Assembly (NCBI GenBank): GCA_030411725.1
Contig: MU839838.1
Span: forward strand, 434,001-498,000
From: Echria macrotheca
Lineage: Eukaryota; Ascomycota; Sordariomycetes; Sordariales; Schizotheciaceae
DNA: 64,000 nucleotides
Direction: 5' to 3'
The translations under genes and the position numbers were made by a program. The notes under the pieces are model-generated. The model saw only the letters and a list, made by a program, of their open reading frames with translations, was not told where the DNA came from and did not search any database. Shown one piece after another: positions 34,001-44,703 of this stretch (within the stretch, counting starts at the first letter, position 1; each line of letters starts with the position of its first letter).

Positions 34001-35378
34001 TCTGCCGGCAGAAATTCTCTCCATCGATCCCGCGGCTCTGGACGAGCAAAAGGCCGCCGCGGGCCCCATACGCACTCGCATGGCCATTGACCACGAGTCC
34101 ACAATCTCGCCGAATCCTATAATCGTCAACAACTCCGGGATCGAAGGCCTGTTTGACATCCAGCGGGTCGTGGTCACTATGATCGACCACGACAGACTGC
34201 GTGCGCGCATCGCTAGGGCGGTGACGCCGAGGGACCGGATCAGCGGCTGGTGTTCTATCAGCACGGGCTTCTCCCGGGTTATAGCTAGCTTTGTGTGCGA
34301 GAAACGGCTGTTGGAGCTGGAGCTGGATGCTGTCGAGGGGGTGGAGGGGCGAGTGCTTCGAGAGCAGGACAAGGAAAAGGGTGAGACGCGGGGGGCGAAG
34401 CTGGTGAGAGACATGGTTGGCGGCGGGGTGAAAGATGGGGTGGTGGGTGAAGATCAGGAGGGCGCTGCAGATGACTTGGACCGGCAGACCGAGGAGGAGA
34501 GGCTCGTCAGTCGGTAAGTGACAGATTGGATAGATTATCCTTCTTTGGTCATGTTTGGGCTGTCTCGGGAGTGTAGAGTTCCTGAAACCCGAGACACAGT
34601 TATTTATTCCCCAGAAAGCCAAGAAGCTAACCCAATGCGCCACAGGATCATCGAGTTCATCCAGGAACCCCAGTTGCAATTGGTGGCAGGCGAGTGGTAA
34701 GTTTAGTCCGCGCCTTTTGATGTCTGGCTACCTAACCATGACAGGGTGCTGGCACGTTTCTCGGGCGTACCGGGCGCGAAGTGGTTTCTGTGCCATCTCG
34801 AGCTTGGTTCCGCTCCGGGACAGTATTACGGACACCGCATCGCGACGGGCGAGATTGACTTTAGCAACTCGACGCCCGAGCCGGGTCTCGTCAAGGCGTG
34901 GCAGACGTACATGGAGCGGAAGAAGCGCAAGATGTGCTACGTGCTCGACCGCTACCTCAAGAGCCGGAAGAAGGCCAAGGAGGGCGAGGAGAAGCTCAAC
35001 TTTGGTCTGAAGAGCGTTGGGGAGGCGACCAAGCGCATCGACTCGTTGAGGAGTCCCACATCGAAAACAGGGGTCGAGGACGATGAAGAGGCCGGGCTCC
35101 TGGGCAAGAACGACGATTCCGACGACGAAGAGGGGTCCGCCTTTGATAAGCTGCTGGACCACGGCAAGATGGCGGCCAAGGCTTTCGGCGAGTTCACCGT
35201 GCTGGCGGCGGTCGAAAAGTTCTTTGAGATGCGGGCTGAACACCTCGACAAGACGCTCAGCACGACCGTGTTGAAGCGGACGCCCAAGAGCCTGCAGACA
35301 GCGGTGGAGAACATGAACGACAACAAGAGCCTTCTGCCGGCCATGTTTCACTCATCGACTAGAGTGCACATGTTTTAG
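31014..35378 (+). CDS. giant HET-domain protein with coiled-coil insertion
   Basis: Three exons, 31014..34513, 34646..34696 and 34745..35378, encode 1,394 residues; the 51-nt middle exon is fixed by phase on both sides. The HET domain, known from fungal heterokaryon incompatibility, is split: YCMLSHRWKG (114-123) stands for the usual YxxLSYxWG, YLWTDTCCIDK (346-356) for the WxDxxCIxQ block, and WSTRAWTLQELVMS (435-448) for the WxxRxWTxQE block. Between the first two lie about 220 residues, much more than usual, rich in Glu/Lys heptads (coiled coil about 130-330). After about residue 840 comes a Pro/Ser/Met low-complexity linker (SMPSMPSIPSMPSF), then an unrecognised C-terminal domain reaching exons 2-3. 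HET proteins can trigger cell death or alarm responses after non-self recognition. Partner and activity here are unknown. Confidence 0.88.
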
Positions 35379-35897
35379 CCTGAAGGGGTTCTGCTTGCGG
35401 TGGTCTTGGCTGCTTTAATGGGACTCTGGACGTGGGTGAGATGTTGATTAGTTTGCGGACCCAAGCCTGGACCTCATGGGCCGGTATCCGACGATGAGAA
35501 CGGAACCAGAATGCGCGGGATATCAGTAACTAGTGGACACCCGCAGATGTAACGTCCAATGCCCGACGAGAATAGGAACTGGATTGGGATTGGACTGCGA
35601 ATCCCTCGGACTCTGGCTCACTGAGGGTGGGTGTCGCCGTTGGAACCGATAAGGGACCGATACGGCCGTAAGGGTCTAGACTGGGCAAAACTTGTTATTG
35701 GTTGCAGCGTATGCTTACAGGTTGCATATGCGGCGAAAACAGAGCGGGTAAGACTAGTAATAAGCCGAGTATGACTGATGTGATGACGGTGGTGGGGGTT
35801 TATGAACCACGAGGCACCCTGATGGCTATTGAGGCCATGGTCGAATCTTTTTGCCAGCTGTCTCGAACGGCGACAGCCATCCAACAAGCTCGTAACG
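35379..35897. other. intergenic, no gene seen
   Basis: The HET gene's 3' flank and the P450 gene's promoter. An in-frame ATG at 35829 upstream of the P450 start adds only charged residues before the membrane anchor and was not used. Confidence 0.5.
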
Positions 35898-37640
35898 ATG
35901 ACATCTCCCTGGCAGCATGAAGCCGTCTCGGCCTTCCGAACAAACCACCCCTGGCTCTTCTACGCCGCCGCAAGCGCGACAACATCCCTCGTCCTCCTCG
36001 TCTCCCTCTTCCTCTTCCTCGTCGAGTACTTCAAACCCGTCGGCAAGAGACGAGGAATCAACGGAAAACCCCCCATCCTCCCCCCGGGGCCAAAGGGCAT
36101 CCCCCTCCTAGGCAACATGCTCGACATGAAAGAAGCCGTCGTCGATCCCTACGGCAAACTCGTAAGCCACCTACCATCCTAGGTACCTAACCACATCACG
36201 GCAGATTAATAATCTTTAAAAGTTCCACGACCTAAAAGCCCACGGCGAAATGGCCACCCTCCACCTCGGCTCCAAAACCTGGATCCTGCTCAACTCCTCC
36301 CGCGTCTGCGCCGAGCTGATCGCCAAGCGCGGCAGCGCGACGAACGACCGCGCGCCATCCCCAGTGATAAGCGGGATCCTCTCGCACGGCGACAGACGCT
36401 CGCTGCTCATGAGCGCCGACAAATGGGCCGAGCCGCGGCGCGTGTACCATTCTCTCCTCAGTGGGACCGCGCTCCGCACGTACGGCGCGTTCCAGGAGCT
36501 TGAGAGTGTGCAGCTTCTGGCCGAGTATTTGATCAACCCAGAAAAATGGCATCGGCATCACCTGCGGTATGCGAACGGCGTGATTGTGCGGATCGCGCTG
36601 GGCGAGCGGATTCGAAAGTCCTCAAGGGAGTTGAGGGATTTGCAGCTTGTCGTGGGGCGGTTTATTACCAGCGTCGGGATGAGTATCGTCGATTGGTTTC
36701 CTGATCTCGCGCGGCTGCCGAGGTTTCTGCAGTTGGGCAGGGGGCACTGGGAGGGGATGGATGCGTGGAACTATGAGGTGTACAGCGCGTGGTGGGCGCC
36801 GGCGCGGGATAAGGTGCTGAGGGGGGTGGCGCCGCCGTCGTTTGTGCGGGATACGCTGCTGAATCGCGAGACGGGGTATACCGGCGATGATGACGATGCG
36901 CTGTATGTCGCTATGCAGCTGATCGAGGCGGGGAGTGATACGACGAGGGAGGCGTTGAATGTTATGGTCATGGCGGCGATTACGTCGCCCGAGCCGTTTG
37001 CGAGGGCGAGGCGGGAGATTGATGCGGTGTGTGGGAGCGATGGGGATGCGAGGTTGCCGGTTATGGAGGATATGGAGCGGTTACGGTATGTGTGTGCCTT
37101 GGCCAAGGAGGTGTTGAGGTGGCGGCCGCTATTTCTCCTGACGCCTGATCATACTGCGACGAAGGATATCGAGTTTGAGGGGTATATGTTTCCGGCGGGC
37201 GTGTCGTTTGTTATCAATGAGGTGGCTGTTGCGACCGAGTGCGAGGAGCCCGACAAGTTTGAGCCGGAGCGGTGGATGGACGGGCACGAGATGGATATTC
37301 TGCATGGGAGTTGGGCGTTTGGGGGTGGACGGAGGGTGTGTGTTGGGTATCGGCTTGCACAGCGGAGTTTGTTCATTACGATCTCGAGGCTGGTGCAGTG
37401 TTTCGACTTTGAGGCGGTATGTTCTTTGATGATGTTTGAAGGTTGGACGCTAATTGTTGGCAGAACGGACCGTATGACTCGAGAGTCCTCAATCCTCACA
37501 CGACAGAGGAGCCATTCCCAGTCAAGGTCACAGTAAGGAATCAGGCTTATGCGAGGTTGGTCGGGAAAGAGGCTGTCAAGGCGGGTGTGTGGGAGGATGC
37601 TCATGGAGAGGAGGGGTCGGATGAAACGGTTGATTCATGA
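35898..37640 (+). CDS. cytochrome P450 monooxygenase
   Basis: Three exons, 35898..36161, 36223..37416 and 37464..37640, encode 544 residues, all introns in phase 0. An N-terminal membrane anchor (about 18-43) is followed by the Pro-rich hinge PPILPPGPKGIPLLGN. P450 landmarks are the oxygen-binding I helix AGSDTT (324-329), the ExxR pair of the K helix (E384, R387), the PERW block, and the heme loop FGGGRRVCVG with the axial Cys461. The layout matches ER-bound class II fungal P450s of the group that includes O-methylsterigmatocystin oxidoreductase-like enzymes. The substrate cannot be told from sequence. It needs a separate NADPH-P450 reductase, not seen here. It lies upstream of the esterase/SDR/BVMO genes but is separated from them by about 3.6 kb of transposon-rich DNA. 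Confidence 0.93.
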
Positions 37641-37884
37641 GCGCGCGGGATACATACGGAAGGGCGTCAAGAACCACCAAAACGCAGGATCATGAGACGT
37701 GTCTCTAGTGAGAATATGGCTTTAGAGAAGTCTCCTAGGAGTTGGTTCACAATCTCAAAAGCATCCTCCTGCGAGAAGCTGGATGAGCAAACACGGGTCA
37801 GCCTTCTTGTCAGCAACAAAACATCCTCCTGGGATAGGATTCACACCAACTATAAAGTGACGCCTAGGTATGTTGCTAAAAAGA

Positions 37885-38337
37885 AAAAGGCGTCTGAGAG
37901 GGGTGCACCCCCCTTTTGATCCGTACGCATCCCCTTGAAGAAGATTTTTTTCGCGTACATCCTCGAATACAAGCGTTTCCGCGTTTTAGCAATGCCAAAA
38001 GGGTTATTAATAAGGGCTTTACAATCTACCAATTACGTTCTTAAACCTTTATTTACCGGATATAAGATATAAAAAGTCTCACCCTAACGCGTTTCCAGGG
38101 CGTTTTTAAGGCGTTTTTAGGGGTGTAGCGAATGAATATAACGATTTTAAATTTACTTTCCTCTCCCATTACAAGTTTTTAACCCCTTATAAATGGTAAA
38201 TAGGCCTTTGATAAATATATATACAGCTTTTTAAAATGATGTCAACAGTAGATTGGAAAGTGGTTGGGAAAAACCGTTGTGCAAAGGGGTGCACTCGTAG
38301 CAAAAGGGGGGTGCACCCCTATCAGATGCCTTTTAGA
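37885..38337 (+). mobile_element. AT-rich MITE-like element with ~32-bp terminal inverted repeats (copy A)
   Basis: The left end GGCGTCTGAGAGGGGTGCAC (about 37889-37908) continues into CCCCCTTTTG. The right end is its inverse: CAAAAGGGGGGTGCACCCCTATCAGATGCC near 38302-38331. The interior is AT-rich, codes for nothing, and has TTTATTTACCGG and ATATAAGATATAAAA blocks. No clear target-site duplication could be read. The first ~350 bp also occur inverted at 39965-40290. It is best read as a non-autonomous DNA transposon. Confidence 0.6.
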
Positions 38338-38349
38338 GACCCCGGCGGA

Positions 38350-38829
38350 TCAGCGGCCCTGCTGGGGGGCCAAGGTATTGTACCAGGACTGTGCACGACC
38401 TTTGAACTGCAGGTGGAGGTTGGTACGTAAGGTCTGAATGCGTGCTGGTGTCGTCGCGGCATCTCGTATGGCCTCGAGGAAGAGTACTACCGATCGGTAG
38501 TGTACGTCCGTGCTAACATAGAAGAGATCGCCGCCTCCGTACTGGGATATGTCTGCGTCCGGGTAGAAGTATCCAAGCATATGCAGCTTCCATCCTTGTA
38601 GGCCTTGGTTGGTATGCTGGTTGTCGGTAATGGCTTGTAGACTGTGCACGAGGACGGGGTGGTCCAGTGGGTTCGGTCTCCGGTCAAGGATCCGTTCGAC
38701 CAAGATACCGATCATCTCCAGTTCGTAGGCTCCGAGAGTACCCTGTCCCTGGGGTTGAGGAGCGTTGGTAGGAGGATTGGGTGGAGGTCGTGCAGGGTGA
38801 CCTGGGGCGTGCTGGCCCAGCAGGCCCAT
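38350..38829 (-). mobile_element. retrotransposon Gag-like fragment
   Basis: A 159-residue frame with a Pro/Gln-rich start and a C-terminal segment TNLHLQFKGRAQSWYNTLAP. The GxAxxWYNxL pattern is typical of the Gag (retrotransposon gag) domain of fungal LTR retroelements. The frame ends next to the right terminal repeat of the MITE at 38337, so the MITE probably inserted in or beside an older retroelement. No protease, reverse transcriptase or integrase is visible nearby. Confidence 0.4.
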
Positions 38830-39424
38830 GGTGGTTTCGCTGTTTTTCTTGCTGGCGGTGGTATCAACAGACTGTCTAGCCTGGACAGTTATCCGCCATG
38901 TTCCTCCTATGGTGCAAAGTCAACTAGGTAGGGAGGCCGGGGGTTACCTTCTACGATCTATTGGAGCGTCTTCCAGGCTACGATACGTTCCCAAAGGAGT
39001 GGGGGGTGTATTTGGAGCTCGCAAAAACCACACAAGAACCCCTGAACTCGGCGTATACTGGATCCACGTATTCCATGGACGGGGGGGGGGGTTCTCACTC
39101 GAATGGTCAACTATACACCTGGCATCTCTCAAACCCACAATCGACCAACATACATTACTCATTTCTATATCGGCCGCGCAGACGTAAAGGACATACAAGG
39201 CCCTCGTTATACTTCCTCGGGAGGAAACCATAAAAACATTCTCCAAATTCGTAAAATCGGTAATAATACTGTACCTCGACACCGTCAACGAAAACCCGAA
39301 CCGAAACAGCTTTCACAATGGACGGTAGGGCCATTTATCGATAGGGTCAGGTCCGCATCGCCGACTCCGCTCCCATCTCTGAGATCTGGGTTACAATAGG
39401 CGTCAATGGGGCTGGTCGGAAATG

Positions 39425-39442
39425 CGGTCAATCCCTTTCCGT

Positions 39443-39530
<88 letters not shown>

Positions 39531-39690
39531 CGCGGGCGCGGGGGGGGGGGGGGGGGGGGCNNNNNNNNNNTGGTGGGGCCGGCCGGCCCGCCGGCCCACC
39601 ACGTTTTTTTGGGTTTTTTATTGTTGTCTTGGTGGTGGGGGGTTGGGGGGGGGGCCCCCGCCGGGGCCCCCCCCCCCCCCCCCCCCCCCA
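39425..39690. other. assembly gap with poly-G/poly-C artefact
   Basis: A G-run broken only by CGCGGGCGC lies at about 39440-39559, followed by ten Ns at 39561-39570 and then by G- and C-runs to about 39689. Homopolymers of this length on both sides of an N block are not credible genome sequence. They are typical of no-signal poly-G reads pulled into a gap. All poly-glycine or poly-proline frames here are artefacts, and the true distance across the gap is unknown. Confidence 0.85.
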
Positions 39691-39964
39691 TCAGCGAGCT
39701 ACGTAAGGCGCTATGCTTCTTTCCAGGCTGTACAGACAAGGGGATACACCCGTCTGACGCGAGACCCTTTCTCCGGTCGAGCATGCCAGAAGCATAAACC
39801 TCTGGCTCTACAGTCCGACCCTGCCCATATCGCCTTACGTGGATACAGGCACTGTGGCTTCAGTAGGGGGGATTTGAGCTTGGAAGGGGTTCAAACCGCC
39901 GCTGCCGAACATGTTTCACCTACCCTCGTCGCTGGGAAAGGAAGGGACTTTGAAAAACAGCTGT

Positions 39965-40290
39965 AAATATATTTGTCAAAGGCCTATTTACTACATATAA
40001 AGGGCTTTAAAACTTGTAAAAGCTGATAAAAGTTGAGTATGAGGCAGTTACGTTTATTTGCTAATCCCTGGGCATACGTTAAATTGAGACCTTTTATATC
40101 TTATATCCGGTAAATGAAGGTTTAAGAACGTAATTGGTAGATTGTAAAGCCCTTATTAATAACCCTTTTGGCATGGCTAAAACGCCGAAACGCTTGTATT
40201 CGAGGATGTAGGCGAAAACTTTATCTTTAAGGGGATGCGTACCGATCAAAAGGGGGGTGCACCCCTATCAGACGTCCTCTAAAAAGGTAC
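39965..40290 (-). mobile_element. MITE-like element, truncated inverted copy B
   Basis: Read on the minus strand, 40290 down to 39965 follows the left ~350 bp of copy A (37885-38240) closely, including the GGGGTGCACCCC palindrome, the TTATTAATAAGGGCTTTACAATC block, the TTTACCGGATATAAGATATAAAA block and the end near TATTTACAG. The other terminal repeat is missing, and unrelated sequence starts at about 39960. Copies A and B therefore form a ~325-350 bp inverted repeat around the retroelement fragment and the gap. Confidence 0.6.
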
Positions 40291-40612
40291 CTGAAACTTC
40301 GCGGGTGTATTGTTGCATCTCGGACACAATAGCAATAATCGAGTCTTGGAACCGAACCGCGTGCTTGTCCGGAACGTCTGTTTGCGCAAACATCCACCGG
40401 GTATGGACATTACACTCAGGCGTGGCTTCGTATCCGGGTGACCCCTTATATACCCCGACGGCTTCCACGACGGCTTCTAGGAGGCTCTCCTCAGACTCGA
40501 CATGGTCCTCGATAGCCGCCCAGAGGCCATGTGGCTCGTCATCCTCAACGGGTTCGTCGCCCTCGTAGTCATTGTGACGGTTGGGTCGATGGGCCCACAC
40601 CCAATGAACCAA
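40268..40612 (-). mobile_element. coding-like fragment interrupted by MITE copy B
   Basis: A 114-residue acidic frame (with VHTRWMFAQTDVPDKHAV and IVSEMQQYTREVSGTFLED) runs straight into the terminal repeat of copy B, which supplies its stop. Codon use looks coding. Like the Gag-like fragment it is probably part of an older element split by the MITE, but I do not recognise the family. Confidence 0.3.
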
Positions 40613-40619
40613 CCTTCCA

Positions 40620-41250
40620 AAAGGATTGCCAGAATTCTAAAGTCAGCACCCTAGAATTCTAACTGTGGATATATGCCAGCACGACCCCCAGCCAAGGCCA
40701 TGACTAGGTACGCCTCAATAAACCTGTTGCACGCGTCCTTAACATAACCACACGCCAAAACTCTATGGGAATTCCCTTACCACACTATAGATATACGCCA
40801 CAACCTATTTGCTTCTCGGCTACGCTACGTTCATATATGCAAAGCTTTCATCTGCAAATGCATTAATTGAATTGGAAAAGGGGTCTGCATTCGCTTGTCT
40901 CGCGTGTATGCCTTTGAGGAACGACTTTATGTGTGAGTGTAGGGCGGGGGATGACAGTAAAGATGCTGTGGCTGTGGCTGTAGAGACGGCGGCACAGCCC
41001 TCGCCGAGTTGACCACGCCTTGTGCCAGCCTTGACGAACTGACAGTTGTTGAGTAACTGGGTAGGTAGTCATATCCAGACCCAGCTGCACAAAGAGCCTT
41101 TGACACCAACGACCCCTGACTCCTAATGTCTGGTGGTGAGGAAAATGAAGCTGTCACCAACTTGATCTAGTCAAACAGTTTTGCCGTTTTCTCGCCAGGT
41201 TTCAGATCATGACTATGTCGTCTATGGCGTGATGCGAATCTATCCGTATG
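40620..41250. other. intergenic, no gene seen
   Basis: This is the 3' flank of the esterase gene. Short overlapping frames at 40809-41160 on both strands are antisense to each other and have no domain. Confidence 0.5.
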
Positions 41251-41254
41251 AACC

Positions 41255-42551
41255 TCAATCCTGCCCCCAAAACGCCCCCGCAACCCAAGCCCTCATCCGC
41301 CTCATAGCATCACCATCCTCCATATCCCCACCCTCAAGCATAATCCAATCATGCGCCTCATGCCCGACCACCTCGAACCGCACATCCAGCCCCGGATTCC
41401 CCCGCCGAATCGCCTCGGCAAAATGCACACACTGGTCCAGAAACACCTCCTGCCCACCAACCGTGATATACATAGACTTCACGATCCCATGCAGTCCCTC
41501 GAACCAGGCCTCGGTATCCACATCCGCCGGCATCGCCCACCCCTTGCCCTCGCGCTTCTCAACTTCGTAGTTCGAAGCCCCACCACCAAGCAACTTCTCG
41601 ATCGCCGGCCCAAGGAAGCTAGGCGAGAGCATGTCGATCGACCCATTCGTTCTAAACGAAGGCCAATCCGTCCGCGCGCTGACCCACGGCGACACGGCAA
41701 ACACACCAGCGAGAGGCTCCCGCAACGTGATCTTTGGCACGTCAGGATGCGGATGGAGAACATATCCGAGCAGCTGGGCGGTGAGATTTCCTCCAGCTGA
41801 GTCGCCGCCTACTACCAAATCACGCGGGCGGATGCCCGATTCGAACAGATGCGCCAGTCCAGCGGCAGCCTGTTGGAGTTGCGTGGGATACGCCGCCGGC
41901 GGGCAGAGGGAATACTGTAGCACCGCGACCGCGACAGATTCACCACCTGCGGATGCCGCGGCGGCGACATAGGCGCGCAGACACCACTCGAGGTGGCCGG
42001 GGGAGATGGGGACGGTGTAACCGCCGCCGTGGAAGAAGTAGACGAACTTGGTCGCCTGGGTGCGGTCGCCGACCCAGAGAAGAGACGATTTCCCGTCGGA
42101 GAGCGGCTCGATATCGCATTTGAGCTGGGTGTTGGCGTACTGGTCAGCCAGGGAAGCGGTCGATCGCTTGCGGGCCTGTTTGGTGCGCACGTGGATCCAT
42201 CGCGCGTAGGCGGTGGATGTCGATGGGAGGAGGCCCTGGATCAGACGGCTCGGGAGGCTGAGGGCGAAGCGGTTGAGGGCGCAGCGGGCGAAGTAGCGCA
42301 GGGGGATCCCACGAAGGAGGGCCAGGGTGTAGCAGCGCGTGACGTTGAGGAGGATCTGCGGTGGTGCTGGTTGATGTCAGTATTGGTGAAGTGAGGAGAT
42401 GTGGATGGCGGGGCGTACCGAGAAAGAGGAACCGGAGAACAAGAGACAGTTTCTCGCGCGGAGAGAGGGTCGGATCGGCCGCTGATTCGAACGCGTGACG
42501 AGCCTGGCGCGTCAGTGGATCTGCTTGTCTTCAGGGCAAAAAACTCACCAT
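41255..42551 (-). CDS. alpha/beta-hydrolase, hormone-sensitive-lipase-type esterase
   Basis: Probable exons are 42551..42549 (the ATG alone), 42503..42419 and 42366..41255, giving 399 residues. The splice phases agree, and the joined sequence (LSPREKLSLVLRFLFLAPPQILL) is the usual helical cap of the family. Landmarks are the oxyanion-hole HGGG at 142-145, GDSAGG with nucleophile Ser219, and the acid and base in GGQEVFLDQ (Asp340) and GHEAHDW (His368). Such enzymes hydrolyse esters or lactones. The start is less certain than the rest, because an exon further upstream could replace the single-codon exon. The gene is divergent from the SDR gene, with only 377 bp between the starts, which suggests shared regulation. 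Confidence 0.85.
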
Positions 42552-42928
42552 CTCAGCCAGTTCAATCCGCCTATCCCTTCCCAAATCGTATACCAGAATG
42601 TCCCCCGACTACTTCAACTTTAGTGATATCTGTCACCTGCCAAAGCGGCAGAAAAAATACCTCGGCTTGTCGCGTGAGACCCCTGACAGTTCCTTGGCGC
42701 GTCGTCTGGGCCGAGCCAAGACCTGCCAAACCCACGGGGCGGCACGGGCGGGTGCCGAGCGGGGTCGGACCTTTCCCGAGGCAACTGGGGAACCATCCGG
42801 GGGTGCCAGGGTAACATCTTCCGATGAACATGAGGAGGGTGAGATGTAGATTCCGATGAGAAATCGACTTCGCCGCCTGGCAAGCGATGGTGCGTGTTTG
42901 TTATCGGTAACCCAACACAAACGGCAAC
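42552..42928. promoter_or_regulatory. bidirectional promoter, esterase / SDR
   Basis: A 377-bp region separates two divergent start codons. No TATA box is obvious on either side. Frames crossing it have no domain. A shared upstream region fits co-regulation of the two enzymes. Confidence 0.45.
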
Positions 42929-44125
42929 ATGGCAACCACGCGCGAAGGTCCCAATATCGACATCCTCGCTCGGGCGGTGAGAAAGACGGCGCTCAATGAG
43001 CACCTTACCCTCCCACTCGCCGCCGCGGCGTGCTACCTCGTCCGCGACACATCATCCGCTCATCTCGCCCGGCTTTCCCGAACCGCCGCCTCGCTCGGCC
43101 TCGATCCGTCGTTTGTGTCCCGAGCCGTGTTGCGCCGGGCCGGCCGGGTAGCCCTCGCGCTCGGCACGGCCGGCTTCTTGCTGTCGCTCAACAACTGGCT
43201 CAACAAGTGGTTCGCCAACAACTGGACGGCCACCCGCCGCGGTGAGTGGGACTGGGACCGCGAGATCGTCGTCGTCACGGGCGCCAGCAGTGGGCTCGGC
43301 GCGAGCATCGTCCAGAAGTTGCTAGCGCGCAACCCGCGTACCACCATTGTCGTGATCGACTTCGCCCCGCTCAGCTGGACGCCGCCGGCCGGGTCCAACG
43401 TGCACTACTACCAAGCCGACCTGAGCAGCGCCGACGTGGTGCGCGACGTGTGCGAGCGCGTCCGGCGCGAGGTCGGCCACCCAACCGTGCTGGTCAACAA
43501 CGCCGGCATCGCCCGCGGCTTTACCGTTCTTGAGGGCGCGTACCACGACGTCGAACTGACCATCAAGACGAACCTGACGGCGCCGTTCCTGATGGCCAAG
43601 GAGTGCCTGCCGCACATGGTCGCCCACAACCACGGCCACATCGTCAGCATCTGCTCCATGAGCTCCGTTGTCGCGCCGCCGGGGATTGTCGACTATGCCG
43701 CGACGAAGAACGGGATCCTGTCGCTCCACGAGGGTCTGCAAGTCGAGCTGGCACGTCGCCATGCCGCGCCGAGGGTCCGGCTGACGAATGGCATCTTCAA
43801 CTTCATCCGCACCCCACTGTTCCAGGGCGACAGTGGCATTCCCAACTTCTTGGCGCCGCTGCTACACGTTGAGACGGTTAGCGAGGCCATCGTCGAAAAC
43901 TTGTACAGCGGCTACGGCGGGACTATCTACCTTCCGGGCATCATGCGGTACATCTCCATGCTGGTGAGTAATCTGAGCAGTACTTGAGTCGTAGCTGACG
44001 TTTAGCAGAGAGGAGGTCCGGAGTGGATGCTGCGTATCGTCAGAAATTCGTCGGCAAAGTACGGCAACGACTTTCGAGGCCGGCAAACCGTGAGCGACAC
44101 GGGTCGACTGGTGCCAAAAGAATAA
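42929..44125 (+). CDS. short-chain dehydrogenase/reductase, membrane-anchored
   Basis: Two exons, 42929..43963 and 44009..44125, encode 383 residues. The intron (GTGAGT donor, TTTAGCAG acceptor, phase 0) adds a C-terminal tail RGGPEWMLRIVRNSS. The N-terminal ~100 residues hold hydrophobic segments (about 25-38 and 73-90) that probably anchor it to a membrane. The Rossmann domain has TGASSGLG (117-124), NNAG (190-193), SMSS (243-246) and the catalytic pair Tyr256/Lys260 (YAATK). Asp144 after the second strand favours NAD(H). The arrangement is like DHRS/SDR16C-type enzymes that interconvert hydroxyl and carbonyl groups on lipophilic substrates. It is divergent from the esterase and lies 578 bp upstream of the BVMO-type gene on the same strand. 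Confidence 0.92.
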
Positions 44126-44703
44126 TGTGTTTGTACAGTTTGCAGCAGCGTATCCTCATCGAAATTTTGTATTACTATGTGTATGTCTCTGGGTTGATGG
44201 CACTTCCGGAGTCGGACCCTGAATAAGCCGTAGAATTGTCAGATACGAGGATATTCAACAGCTTGAGGAGCTACCTACCTAGGTAGTTCTAGACTTACAT
44301 AAAACCCTTCCCACCTACTAGCAGCATCATTACACAACATGTAGCCGGTACCCCGCGAATGATCGCCTCCGGGAACAGTTTCCCGCATTAGGTCTATTCG
44401 CTCGCAACAGACCGCAGCTATCGGTGGAGCGGGAATGGCAGCAGGGACTCTAGTTCTAACCGGGAATGTCTGCCGGACGGGCCACCCCACATGACAGGCC
44501 AGGGGGTGGCGCTACCATACTGTTCGGCCGAGGCACATGAAGTTTAGCAACGTCAGTCCCGGCCAACGCGCCATGTCGCTGCGGGCGTTACATCCTCCCG
44601 TGTCCGCGTCCGTCGTACGACGTCAACACCTGCCATGTCAGCACTCTAATAAGTCTCGGGACGACACAACCTCTCTCCCGTGATCATCCCTAACACCACC
44701 GGC
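44126..44703. other. intergenic, SDR to monooxygenase
   Basis: 578 bp with no gene. It contains the palindromic CCTACCTAGGTAG motif near 44270-44286, which recurs in other intergenic regions of the window. Confidence 0.5.

Noticed and set aside
35829..35897. Upstream ATG for the P450
   Set aside because: It adds a charged segment before the membrane anchor. The ATG at 35898 gives a normal P450 N-terminus.
39406..39966. Poly-glycine and poly-proline reading frames
   Set aside because: They run through the G/C homopolymer and N gap, which is an assembly artefact.
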